Below, one piece after another: positions 7,896 to 15,861 of a stretch of 39,146 nucleotides of DNA. The number at the start of each line of letters is the position of its first letter. Positions within the stretch are counted from its first letter, which is position 1. The notes under the pieces were generated by a model. It was not told the DNA's origin. It saw nothing but the letters and a program-made list of their open reading frames with translations, and searched no databases. Source of the DNA: CAYRVX01 sp964642165 (lineage in GTDB: Bacteria; Planctomycetota; Phycisphaerae; SM23-33); NCBI GenBank assembly GCA_964642165.1, contig CAZXOC010000031.1, positions 1 to 39,146 on the forward strand. The letters run 5' to 3'. The position numbers and the translations under genes are program-made.

Positions 7896-9311
7896 CTACG
7901 GGCGCAGGGCGATCCGGGCGTAGCGGATGGTGCGGCCGGCGCCGGCGCACTGGCCGAGCAGGTCGATCGTGTTCGACGGCAGGCAGCCGGCGCGGATCGT
8001 GGCGGTGAAGAAGGACGTGAACGGCGGCCTCAGGCCCAGCTTCCGGTCGCGTGCGACGCGGCCGTCGGCGGTGAGGTCGAGCAGCCGGTTCTCCGAGACG
8101 CTTCGCCCGGCGCCGTCGGTGCCGCCGAGGTAGCACAGCACGCGCAGCCGATGGTCGGGGGTGACGTGGAAGCGCGCCGCGCCGGGCCGCTTGCCGGAGA
8201 GCCCCTCGCCGCCCAGGACCAGGGCGTGCCGCCGGACGACCTTGCCGCGCCGCACGACGGCGTAGTTCAGGGTGTGCACCTGGCGGGCGTCGGGGAAGAA
8301 CGCCTTGCGCAGCCTGGTGTCGATCGCCCGTTCGCTCCACAGCAGGTGGACCGCGCCGTTCGGATCGACCCACAGGTCGCGCGGCGAGATCCACCCGCAG
8401 GTCTTGTCCCGGCTGGCGACCTCGACCCACGGGCCGAAGCGCCCGGTCGTGACGTCGTCGCACCACGTGTAGAACAGGCGGCGGAAGTCGTAGTCCCACG
8501 TCCGCCCGGTGAGCTTGCGCTTGTGGTCGCGCCACTTGCGGTACGGCTCGACGATGTCGCTGACGCCGCAGAAGTGCACCGCCCGGTCCTTCAGGGCGAC
8601 GTTGGGGTAGCAGACGCGGATGGGCTGGGGCTTGTCGTACTCCGCGCCCCACGGCCAGACCAGCTTGCCCCGGGCGGACCACTTGCCCTTCCCGTCGCGG
8701 AAGGCCCACGTCGCGTGGGTGTAGCCGATGTTCTGGAAGAGGATCAGCTCCCCGCGGCGCCCGTCGGCGGCGAAGCTGCGGTAGGAATGCTCCGTGAAGG
8801 GCGGCGTGCCGTCCCACGTCGGCAGGAGCACGCGCCCCGGGCGCCGCGGGTCGGCCGGGTCGAACTGGAGGACCTCCGGCCGCGCCGGGCCGGCGTACGC
8901 GTCGGGGGCGGTCCGCGTCGGGTTGGCGCTCAGGAAGAGCCGCCCGCCGGGCAGGCACGCCAGGGGGCAGGGCTCGCGCGTGCGCCCGGTCTGGTCGACC
9001 TGCACGCGGCGCCACCCGTCGGCCTGGCGGCAGTGCAGCGTCCAGCGGCAGTTGTTCAGCGGCTTGGCGCCTTGGAGGGTCTCCAGCCCGCTGGCGAACA
9101 CCTTGGTCCCGATCCGCACCAGGCACGTGGACCCGCCGCACCACATCGGCCCGGCGCCGTTGTTGGCCGGCTCGAAGGTGTAGAGGTCCTCCTGGACCTC
9201 GACGACCGGGCGCAGCGCCGCGGGGGCGGTCGAGGTCGCCTGCCCGGCGGCGGCGCGCGTCGCCGCGCCCGACGCCAGGAACGCTGCCGCGAGAAACCGC
9301 CAGGGGCTCAT
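7896..9311 (-). CDS. Secreted beta-propeller protein (BNR/sialidase-like), coupled to the symporter
   Basis: A 471-residue exported protein: signal peptide at about 1-22 (charged start, hydrophobic core, AAAG cut region), then repeated strands with Trp and Gly/Asp turns such as FTEHSYRSF, GYTHATWAF and DLWVDPNGAVHLLW, typical of a five- to seven-bladed BNR-like propeller. Such proteins in planctomycetes are uncharacterised and may bind or cleave glycans. No sialidase Asp-box series or catalytic triad can be assigned with confidence. Its ATG (9309-9311) overlaps the symporter stop codon in the sequence ATGA, so translation is probably coupled and the two products are made together. The large open frame extending upstream to 12599 is antisense to other genes and rejected. 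Confidence 0.75.
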   Translation of the reverse strand: MSPWRFLAAAFLASGAATRAAAGQATSTAPAALRPVVEVQEDLYTFEPANNGAGPMWCGGSTCLVRIGTKVFASGLETLQGAKPLNNCRWTLHCRQADGWRRVQVDQTGRTREPCPLACLPGGRLFLSANPTRTAPDAYAGPARPEVLQFDPADPRRPGRVLLPTWDGTPPFTEHSYRSFAADGRRGELILFQNIGYTHATWAFRDGKGKWSARGKLVWPWGAEYDKPQPIRVCYPNVALKDRAVHFCGVSDIVEPYRKWRDHKRKLTGRTWDYDFRRLFYTWCDDVTTGRFGPWVEVASRDKTCGWISPRDLWVDPNGAVHLLWSERAIDTRLRKAFFPDARQVHTLNYAVVRRGKVVRRHALVLGGEGLSGKRPGAARFHVTPDHRLRVLCYLGGTDGAGRSVSENRLLDLTADGRVARDRKLGLRPPFTSFFTATIRAGCLPSNTIDLLGQCAGAGRTIRYARIALRP

Positions 9312-11179
9312 GGGCCTGCTCCTTCGTGGGGGCGGCCGGCGCGCCCCGTCTGCGTGCCTCCGCCGGGGGGAATCGGCGCGGGCTCGGCGGGCGGATCGGA
9401 GAGGAACTGCATGCGCCGCATCTGGCGCGCGAGGACGCCGGCGCCCGCGACGGCCAGCACGCCGCAGATGCCCGCGGGAAGCCACCGGTGGAAGATCAGG
9501 CTGCCGATCCCCAGCAGCAGGCCGAACAGCATCGCCACGGCCGCCAGCCAGGCGACGGCCGAGTCCAGCAGCTCGTGGCGGATCGGCTCGACGCCGGTCT
9601 GCCGTGCGACGCGGCGCCAGCCGGGCCCGGCAATCCGCATCCGCCGGAAGAACGCCAGCGTCTGCGAGCAGGGCGCCCGCGAGGTGATCAGCGTCACGCC
9701 GACCCACACGAAGAACGTCGCAGCCACGTTGATCGCCACCCGCACGGCGAACCAGTTCTCCACGACCTTGCCGGAGGCGTCTCTGACGTCCGGCAGCCAG
9801 ACGAACGCCAGGGCATTGCCGACGGCCAGCGAGCACGCCAGCGCGGAGATCTCCGACCAGGGGTTGACGCGCCACCAGTACCACCGGGCGATCATGACGG
9901 TTCCGACCCCCGCCGTCAGGACGCCGAGGTACTTGTAGGCGCCCAGGATGCTGGTGAGCAAGGCGCTGGCCACCAGCGCCAGGACGGTCAGCAGCAGCAT
10001 GCAGATCCGCGAGGCCTGCACGTAGTGCCTCGGGCTGGCGTCGCGGTGGATGAACGGGCGGTAGAAGTCGTTGATCAGGTAGCTCGTGCCCCAGTTGAGG
10101 TGCGTGTCGAGCGTGCTCATGAAGGCCGCCAGCATCGCCGCGACCATCACGCCCTTGAGCCCGGCGGGCAGGAAGGCGTCGATCATCTCGGGGAAGGCCT
10201 TCTCGGGGTCGGCCAGGTCGGGCAGATAGACGAGCGAGAGCACGCCGACGAGGATCCACGGCCAGGGACGCAGCACGTAGTGGCAGAAGGTGTACCAGAG
10301 GAACGCCAGGAGCGAGTCCTTCTCGCTGCGGCAGGCGAGGAGGCGCTGGACGCCGTAGCCGCCGCCGGGCGCTGCCCCCCACCAGGCGACGGTGATGTAG
10401 AGCAGGAACGTCACGGTGGGCAGCGACAGCGTGCCGAGGTCGGGCACGAAGCGGACGATGGCCTCTTCGAAGCCCGGGGCGGCCTTCAGCTTCGCCACGA
10501 GCCCCGCGCCGCCGCTGGCGTCCAGGTAGACGACCACCGCCAGGCCGATCGAGCCCACCATCGCCAGGGCGAACTGGATCATGTCCGTGTAGACCACCCC
10601 GTACAGGCCCGACAGCGCCGAGTACAGCACCGCCGCCCCGCCGAGGACCAGCAGCACGACCGTGCTGGGCGTGACCCCGCCGAACAGCGGCATCTCGAAC
10701 AGCGGCCGGTCCGACAGGTCCAGCATGACCTTGACGATCTTCGTCATCGCCAGCGTGACCGACGCCATCACCACGCAGTTCACGACGATCCCGCCGTAGA
10801 AGACCTTGAAGATCCGCAGGGCCGACCGCTCCACCGACGGGGCGTAGCGGAACGCGACGAACTGGATGTCCGTCAGCACCCGCGTGCGCCGCCACAGGCG
10901 GGCGAAGAAGAACACGCTCGCGATGGACCCGATGGCCGCCGACCACCAGAACCAGTTGCTGAAGATCCCCTCCGAGCGGCTCATGCCGGCGACGAACAGC
11001 GGCGTGTCCGAGGAGAACGTCGTCGCGACGATGCTCGTGCCCGCGACGAACCACGACAGGCTCCGCCCGGCGACGAAGAAGTCCGTCGTGCTCCGCCCCG
11101 CGCGCTTGGTGAAGACCACGCCGATCCCGACGGCCGCGGCCACGTACACGCCGACGATGATCCAGTCCCAGATGAGCAT
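9308..11179 (-). CDS. Sodium:solute symporter (SSS/SLC5 family)
   Basis: A 623-residue inner-membrane transporter with about 13-15 hydrophobic helices, beginning LIWDWIIVGVYVAAAVGIG. Family hallmarks are GRSLSWFVAGTSIVATTFSSDTP (helix 2 region), the GGGYGVQRLLACRSEKDS loop, and AAFMSTLDTHLNWGTSYLINDF near the end, the Na+-site helix. SSS members couple Na+ entry to uptake of sugars, sialic acid, amino acids or short acids; the solute here cannot be named. The ATG at 11179 is favoured by GGAG upstream and by placing helix 1 at the N-terminus. It is coupled by a 4-base overlap to a secreted propeller protein, which suggests that protein prepares or binds the transported compound (inference). 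The gene is divergent from the M60-like peptidase. Confidence 0.93.
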   Translation of the reverse strand: MLIWDWIIVGVYVAAAVGIGVVFTKRAGRSTTDFFVAGRSLSWFVAGTSIVATTFSSDTPLFVAGMSRSEGIFSNWFWWSAAIGSIASVFFFARLWRRTRVLTDIQFVAFRYAPSVERSALRIFKVFYGGIVVNCVVMASVTLAMTKIVKVMLDLSDRPLFEMPLFGGVTPSTVVLLVLGGAAVLYSALSGLYGVVYTDMIQFALAMVGSIGLAVVVYLDASGGAGLVAKLKAAPGFEEAIVRFVPDLGTLSLPTVTFLLYITVAWWGAAPGGGYGVQRLLACRSEKDSLLAFLWYTFCHYVLRPWPWILVGVLSLVYLPDLADPEKAFPEMIDAFLPAGLKGVMVAAMLAAFMSTLDTHLNWGTSYLINDFYRPFIHRDASPRHYVQASRICMLLLTVLALVASALLTSILGAYKYLGVLTAGVGTVMIARWYWWRVNPWSEISALACSLAVGNALAFVWLPDVRDASGKVVENWFAVRVAINVAATFFVWVGVTLITSRAPCSQTLAFFRRMRIAGPGWRRVARQTGVEPIRHELLDSAVAWLAAVAMLFGLLLGIGSLIFHRWLPAGICGVLAVAGAGVLARQMRRMQFLSDPPAEPAPIPPGGGTQTGRAGRPHEGAGP

Positions 11180-11211
11180 GTCGCCCGGCTCCGTCCTCCG
11201 AGGTTCGGCGG

Positions 11212-11217
11212 AGTATA
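11212..11217 (-). promoter_or_regulatory. Possible -10 element (TATACT) of the symporter operon
   Basis: TATACT on the minus strand lies 32 bases before the symporter start and matches the -10 consensus at five positions. No clear -35 box is seen. It sits in the 196-base divergent region shared with the peptidase gene. Confidence 0.35.
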
Positions 11218-11274
11218 CCGTGCGGGCTGCCCGGCCGCCCGGCCTTTCGCGCCGACGGGCGGGGCGCAGGCAGG

Positions 11275-11280
11275 TACAAT
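11275..11280 (+). promoter_or_regulatory. Possible -10 element (TACAAT) of the M60-like peptidase gene
   Basis: TACAAT (five of six consensus bases) lies 95 bases before the TTG start at 11376. CCGACG at 11252-11257 is a weak -35 candidate at 17 bases. Confidence 0.35.
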
Positions 11281-11375
11281 GGCGTGGCGGATGGGCGCGG
11301 GCTCGTTGGGAGCGGGTCGCGCCCGGGCGGCAGGAGCCGCCGCTGGCCCCCGATGTCCGAGGAAGGAGTGCTGTC

Positions 11376-13109
11376 TTGCTGAAGAACCTGACCGTCGCTG
11401 CCGCGATCTGCGGCGCCCTGCCGGCACTGGCTGCCGCCGCGCCGGCCGAAAGTCCCGACGAGATCGAGCGCGCGTGGAAGGCCGGGCGGACGCTGCCGCT
11501 CGAGGTCTCCGCTCGCCACCCGCTGCCGAAGCTGCGCCTCCGCGGCGACCGCGGCATCAACGTCTTGGTCGACCTGGCGCACCAGTGCCTCTTCGCCACG
11601 ATGTGGTCGCTGCCCGCCGACCTGCACCGCGCGGGCTTCCGCGCCGTCGGCAGCCAGGCGACGCTCGATACGGTCCTGACGCCGGGCAAGCCCAGCCGCA
11701 TTCGCGTCCGCGCCGGCGGGCACTGGCCGTTCGGGTGGTGGGCCAACGCCCGGTACAACGTGGTGATGACGCACCAGGGCGGCCCGGAGAGCCAGGACTA
11801 CCTCCCCGAGGAGCGCGCCGCCCTGCGGAAGTACGTCGAGGCCGGCGGCGGGCTGGTCATCATCGGCAGCCGAGCGCGGAGCGCCAAGGCGGCCGAGGGC
11901 TGGACGCTCAACGCGCTGGCGAAGCAGTTCGGCGGCGCCCTCACCGAGCGCGGCGACAAGCTCGGCGGCGACACGGCGGCGGTGCTGCGCCTCGATCCCC
12001 GCTGGGAGATCGTCGAGCGCGGCGCCGCGGGCCGGCCCGTCGTGGCGAAGCGCGAATCCGGCAAGGGGCGTGTCGTGCTGGTCGGGTCGCTGAACGTCCT
12101 CCGTTCCGGCCGGGGGGCACCCGCCGACGAGAAGAAGGCCCGCGCGGAGCGCCTGGTGTCGCTGGTGACGTGGGCGGCGGGCGGGTCGAAGCCCGTCGGC
12201 GGCGAGCCCCGCCTGCCCGCGGCGATGGCCGGCGGCGGGGGCATCTACCCCGAACTCGAGCAGCGCGTGGGGAACATGGTCGTCTACTACGCCCGCAACC
12301 AGAAGCCGGAGCTGCTGAAGACCGTTCGCGAGGACCTTCCGGCCGTCGGCAAGCAGCTCCAGGCCTGGCTGCCCTCGCCCGTGCCGGAAGAGCCGATGTT
12401 CCTGGTCCTCTCGGCGGGGGGCGGCGGCGGATGGGCCGTCAACGCCTACCTGCCCAAGGAGGTGGGCGTGATCTCGCTCAGCCGCCTCGGCATCATCTCC
12501 ATCTTCGCCCACGAGCTGGCCCACACGATGAGCGGCCCGCGCAACGCCAAGGGGCGGACGGCCGGGAACTGGGCCCACGGCAACCAGGGCGAGTCCCACG
12601 CGGGATGGTTCCAGGGCAAGATCGTCGCGAAGTACACGGACAACAAGTTCGTCAAGAACTGCAACAACCTGTTCCGGTTCGACCCGAAGGGCGGCGCGCT
12701 GGACCTGGCCGCGGCGCCCGGCGAGCTGCGCCGCAAATGGGGCAAGGGCAAGGAGTGGGGCAAGATCTGGTGGGTCTGGCAGAAGCTGGACGACCGCTAC
12801 GGCCCGACGTGGTATCCCCGCTGGCGGTGGGTGCAGTACACGCGCTGGCAGGGGCAGCCCTCGCGGCGGCTGAGCTGGGACGACATGGTCGAGGACATGT
12901 CCATCGCCGTGGGGGAGGACCTCGTCCCCTTCTTCCGCGCGATCGGCACGACGCTGAAGCGCGATCGCCTCGAGCGGATCGCCTTCCAGGGGCGCACCAT
13001 CGACCTGCCCGTCGCCCCGCTGACCGTCACGCCCGCGGGCAAGGCGAAGCTCGGGCCCATCGGCGACTTCCGGCAGCCCCTCGCCCCCCGACCGCCCGCG
13101 AAGCCGTAG
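11376..13109 (+). CDS. Secreted M60-like zinc metallopeptidase with N-terminal amidotransferase-like domain
   Basis: A 577-residue exported protein. It has a Sec leader (about 1-22) and a Rossmann/GATase-like region (about 55-260) containing VVMTHQGGPESQDYLPEE and YVEAGGGLVIIGSR. The catalytic region follows with HELAH (His379, Glu380, His383) and Glu406 22 residues later, fitting the HExxHx(8,28)E zinc pattern of M60/enhancin-type peptidases, which cut mucin-like glycoproteins. The MVEDMSIAVGEDLVPFFRAIG helix is also M60-like. The start is TTG at 11376: GGAAGGAG lies 7 bases upstream and the leader begins exactly there. The nearby ATG (11352) and GTG (11368) are out of frame, and the longer upstream frame is antisense to the symporter. 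Host glycoproteins or glycopeptides are plausible substrates; direct evidence is lacking. Confidence 0.82.
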   Translation: MLKNLTVAAAICGALPALAAAAPAESPDEIERAWKAGRTLPLEVSARHPLPKLRLRGDRGINVLVDLAHQCLFATMWSLPADLHRAGFRAVGSQATLDTVLTPGKPSRIRVRAGGHWPFGWWANARYNVVMTHQGGPESQDYLPEERAALRKYVEAGGGLVIIGSRARSAKAAEGWTLNALAKQFGGALTERGDKLGGDTAAVLRLDPRWEIVERGAAGRPVVAKRESGKGRVVLVGSLNVLRSGRGAPADEKKARAERLVSLVTWAAGGSKPVGGEPRLPAAMAGGGGIYPELEQRVGNMVVYYARNQKPELLKTVREDLPAVGKQLQAWLPSPVPEEPMFLVLSAGGGGGWAVNAYLPKEVGVISLSRLGIISIFAHELAHTMSGPRNAKGRTAGNWAHGNQGESHAGWFQGKIVAKYTDNKFVKNCNNLFRFDPKGGALDLAAAPGELRRKWGKGKEWGKIWWVWQKLDDRYGPTWYPRWRWVQYTRWQGQPSRRLSWDDMVEDMSIAVGEDLVPFFRAIGTTLKRDRLERIAFQGRTIDLPVAPLTVTPAGKAKLGPIGDFRQPLAPRPPAKP

Positions 13110-13136
13110 CCGCGGCGGCCGGTCCTGGCGCCGACC

Positions 13137-13793
13137 TCAGGTCCCCGCGCCCGGCGCGGCGGGCTTGGGCGGCGGCAGCGGGCGGATGTCGAGGGACTTC
13201 ACGACGATCTTCATGCCCTTGAACTGCTCGCCGCCGTGGACCTGGATGCCGATGCGCCCCTTCGTGAGCGTGCCGTCGCGGGCCTCGCCCATCTTCCTGC
13301 CGTTGAGCCACTGGGCGAGGTGCTCGCCGTCGGCGCGGACGATCGCCTCGTTCCAGCCGTCGCGATTCTCGACGCCCTCGTCCAGGTTGGCGAAGAGGAA
13401 CATCTTGCCGGGACAGTACAGCGCGCCGCTGTAAGCGACCGGCTTGGGCCACTTCAGCACGTCGAACTGGTAGCCCTTCGCCGTGGCCGGATCGTAGCGG
13501 TACCAGAAGCCCGAGTTCGCCGGCCAGACCATCCGGTAGATCGCGCGCAGCTCGAAGTTGTCCCACTCGCTCGTCGTGTAGAGGTCGCCGCCCTTGCCGT
13601 CGGTCTGCGTGCCGACCAGCATCCCGTCCTCGACGGAGAACTCGCCCCGGCCGCGCTGCTCCCAGCCGGCGAGGTCCTTCCCGTTGAACAGCGGCGTCCA
13701 TTGCTCGGCCGCCCCGCCGGCGCCGGCGTCGCACCCGGCAAGCACGACGAGAAGGGCGGCGGTCGAAACGGCACAGAAGGCGCGTGTCAGCAC
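13137..13793 (-). CDS. DUF1080 lipoprotein (3-keto-disaccharide hydrolase-like)
   Basis: A 218-residue lipoprotein: the leader ends in LVVLAGC with the lipid-bearing cysteine at 21. The mature part is a DUF1080 (3-keto-disaccharide hydrolase) lectin-like sandwich, opening with WTPLFNGKDLAGWE and containing SGFWYRY, NEAIVRADGEHLAQWLNG and GRIGIQVHGG. Members of this fold bind carbohydrates, and some cleave 3-keto glycosides. The GTG start at 13793 is chosen because GGGAG lies 7 bases upstream and it gives a textbook lipoprotein leader; the ATG at 13856 would add an unlikely Arg/Trp-rich extension. It is divergent from a second DUF1080 gene and tail-to-tail with the M60-like gene (27-base gap). 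Confidence 0.88.
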   Translation of the reverse strand: MLTRAFCAVSTAALLVVLAGCDAGAGGAAEQWTPLFNGKDLAGWEQRGRGEFSVEDGMLVGTQTDGKGGDLYTTSEWDNFELRAIYRMVWPANSGFWYRYDPATAKGYQFDVLKWPKPVAYSGALYCPGKMFLFANLDEGVENRDGWNEAIVRADGEHLAQWLNGRKMGEARDGTLTKGRIGIQVHGGEQFKGMKIVVKSLDIRPLPPPKPAAPGAGT

Positions 13794-13904
13794 GGCTGTT
13801 CTCCCAGTCCCCCGAATCCAGCGGCGAGGTGTCCACGAACGCACCGTCGGCGACATGCTACGCCGTCGCCTGCCCGCCCGCCAGATGGCGCCCGCGGATT
13901 CCTG

Positions 13905-13934
13905 TTGGCGCGGGGGCGGCCGGGAAGGTATGAC
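13905..13934 (+). promoter_or_regulatory. Possible promoter TTGGCG-N18-TATGAC
   Basis: TTGGCG (13905-13910) and TATGAC (13929-13934), 18 bases apart, each match four of six consensus bases and lie 61 bases before the DUF1080 start at 13996. TAGCAT on the other strand at 13855-13860 is a weaker -10 candidate for the divergent lipoprotein gene. Confidence 0.35.
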
Positions 13935-13995
13935 GGCACGCGACAGGCCAAGACGTGAGGCCCCCCGGTGGAGCCCGAGTGTGAGGAGTTCAGCC

Positions 13996-14766
13996 ATGAA
14001 GCGACAGAGAATGTGGAGTCGAGTTGTGGGTTGCGCGGCGGCCGTGGCGCTGGCCGCGGCGATCGTGCAGGCCGCCGGGCAGGGGGCCGCCGCGCCGGTG
14101 AAGATCAAGCCCGCCAAGCCCGCCCCCAAGAAGCCCAAGGGCGATCGGCCGTTCAACGGCAAGAACCTCGACGGCTGGATCACGAAGGGCCCCAAGGGCA
14201 GGAGCTGCTGGGTGGTCGGCTCGGCCAGGCCCGGCGACGCCAACCCGCGCGAGTTCGCCGTCTCGCCGAAGGGCAGCGAGATGGTCAACGCCAAGGCCCA
14301 CGGCGTGGACATCTACAGCAAGTACGTCCACGGCGACGCCGTCATCAAGCTCGAGGTGATGGTCCCCAAGGGCTCCAACAGCGGCATCTACGTCCACGGG
14401 GAGTACGAGATCCAGGTGCTGGACAGCTACGGGCGCGAGAAGAAACCCGGCGCCGGCGACATGGGCGCGATCTACGGCGCGGCCCCGCCGAAGAAGCCCA
14501 AGTACGTCAAGCCGGGCGAGTGGTCGAAGTACGAGATCCACTTCCAGGCGCCCCGCTTCGACGCCGCCGGCAAGAGGATCGCCAAGGCGAAGTTCCTCAA
14601 GGTGATCCTCAACGGGCGCGTCATCCACCAGAACCTCGAGATGAAGGGCCCCACCCCCGGCGGCGTCAACGGCAAGGAAAAGCCCAAGGGCCCGCTCATG
14701 TACCAGGGCAACCACGGCCCGGTCGCCTTCCGCAACATCGAGATCTTCCCCGTCAAGTCGAAGTAG
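13996..14766 (+). CDS. Secreted DUF1080 protein (3-keto-disaccharide hydrolase-like)
   Basis: A 256-residue exported protein: Sec signal peptide (about 1-27), a Lys/Pro/Ala linker, then the DUF1080 sandwich with FNGKNLDGWI, a conserved VPKGSNSGIYVHGEYEIQVLDS core, and GPLMYQGNHGPVAFRNIEI at the end, all very typical. Proteins of this family are abundant in planctomycetes and act on or bind glycans in the cell envelope. The ATG at 13996 has GAGGAG 7 bases upstream. The neighbouring divergent gene is a second member with a lipobox, so the pair may share control. This copy lacks a lipobox and should be soluble in the periplasm. Confidence 0.92.
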   Translation: MKRQRMWSRVVGCAAAVALAAAIVQAAGQGAAAPVKIKPAKPAPKKPKGDRPFNGKNLDGWITKGPKGRSCWVVGSARPGDANPREFAVSPKGSEMVNAKAHGVDIYSKYVHGDAVIKLEVMVPKGSNSGIYVHGEYEIQVLDSYGREKKPGAGDMGAIYGAAPPKKPKYVKPGEWSKYEIHFQAPRFDAAGKRIAKAKFLKVILNGRVIHQNLEMKGPTPGGVNGKEKPKGPLMYQGNHGPVAFRNIEIFPVKSK

Positions 14767-14810
14767 CCCGGGCCGACCGCCCCGGAAGTCGGCGCTGGGG
14801 CGCCACGTGA

Positions 14811-14843
14811 GGGCTTGTGCGCGGCCGTGCCGCGCGCAGGCTC
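14811..14843. terminator. Strong 15-bp hairpin between convergent genes
   Basis: A 15-bp stem (three G-T wobbles) with a three-base CGT loop at 14826-14828 lies 45 bases past the DUF1080 stop and 115 bases past the HEAT-protein stop, so it can serve both. Only GTTCCCC follows on the plus strand, not a true T tract. A smaller stem, GGCGC-TGGG-GCGCC, precedes it at 14791-14804. Confidence 0.5.
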
Positions 14844-14957
14844 GTTCCCCGACAAGAGCAATCCCGTCTGCTCGACTATGGCCTGTGGCGCCTCCGCAGA
14901 ACCGGTGCGCAGGACCCAGACGGACGGATCAGGAGCCGCCGCCCGGCGATCGGGGCG

Positions 14958-15830
14958 CTACATCGCCTTCAGCGCCTTGGCGGCGGCCTGGCGAATGTAG
15001 CTTTCGGCCTGGCCCCCGCGCGTGTCGCGCAGGTGCGTGTAGATCTTCCTCGCCTCGGCCTTCCTGCCCGCGGCGAGGAGCTTCTCGGCCAGGATCAGGC
15101 ACGCCTTGGTCATCTGGGCGCGCTGCCAGTCCTTGGCCCCGTCCGCGGCGCGAAGCAGCATGTCGTACGAGGCGCCGTCGCCCAGATTCGCCAGGCCCCA
15201 CGCCGCGGACAGGCGGACGTCCGCGTCGCCGTCCTCCATGGCGCCCCGAAGCGTCCGCAGCGACGCCTCATCGCCCAGCACGGCCAGGGCCTGCACGATC
15301 GTCCGCCGCGCCGGCCCCCGCGCTCTCGGCAGCGCCGCGCGGAACTGCTCCGCCGCGCCGCCGCCGATCGCCAGCAGGGCCAGGGCCGCCGGCTCGCAGA
15401 GCCTCTCGCTGGCCAGCAGCTTGCCCAGCCGACCGGCCGCGTCCCTCCCCGCGCAGACCTGGAGCTGGTGGACCAGGAAGGCCTGCTTCTCCGTCGCCTC
15501 GCCGGTGAGCTTCGAGAGGATCGCGTCGACCACCATCCCCTGCTGCTCGTCCTTGCCCTTCCGGCAGGTGTACGTCGCCAGGACGTGCAGCATGTAGCGG
15601 GCGCGGTAGTCCTTGCCGTCGTCGACCTCCGTGACCAGGTCGATCACCGCGGCGACGCCCTGGCGGCCGTGCCCGAAGATCCCCTTGACGATCTCCTCCG
15701 CATCTCCCCAGGTCGGCCCGGTCAGCTTGCCGTCGGACGGCCGCGTCCTCAGCAGGGGAATCTTGGCGTCTCTCTTGTCCAGATCGGGAACCTTCTCGAG
15801 GAGGGCCTTCACGTCATCTGATGTAGCCAT
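14958..15830 (-). CDS. HEAT-repeat protein, second gene of the Gfo/Idh operon
   Basis: A 290-residue soluble, all-helical protein without signal peptide. Alternating helices with Ala/Leu cores (for example VRLSAAWGLANLGD and RRTIVQALAVLGDEASLRTL) are HEAT or PBS-lyase-like repeats, which build protein-interaction surfaces. No catalytic residues are evident. The ATG at 15830 has AAAGGA upstream. The start is 31 bases past the stop of the Gfo/Idh oxidoreductase gene, so co-transcription is likely. It could be a scaffold or regulator for that enzyme, though the oxidoreductase carries a Tat leader and this protein does not, placing them in different compartments as annotated. Confidence 0.8.
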   Translation of the reverse strand: MATSDDVKALLEKVPDLDKRDAKIPLLRTRPSDGKLTGPTWGDAEEIVKGIFGHGRQGVAAVIDLVTEVDDGKDYRARYMLHVLATYTCRKGKDEQQGMVVDAILSKLTGEATEKQAFLVHQLQVCAGRDAAGRLGKLLASERLCEPAALALLAIGGGAAEQFRAALPRARGPARRTIVQALAVLGDEASLRTLRGAMEDGDADVRLSAAWGLANLGDGASYDMLLRAADGAKDWQRAQMTKACLILAEKLLAAGRKAEARKIYTHLRDTRGGQAESYIRQAAAKALKAM

Positions 15831-15861
15831 GAGGGTCAGTCCTTTCGCGTCTCGCGTGGTC

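Noticed and set aside
9312..12599. Upstream extension of the secreted propeller frame, giving a 1567-codon open frame
   Set aside because: It runs through the symporter in another frame and antisense to the peptidase. The signal peptide and ATGA overlap fix the true start at 9311.
9326..13222. 1298-codon plus-strand open frame
   Set aside because: Antisense to the symporter and out of frame with the M60-like gene; composition is that of a shadow frame.
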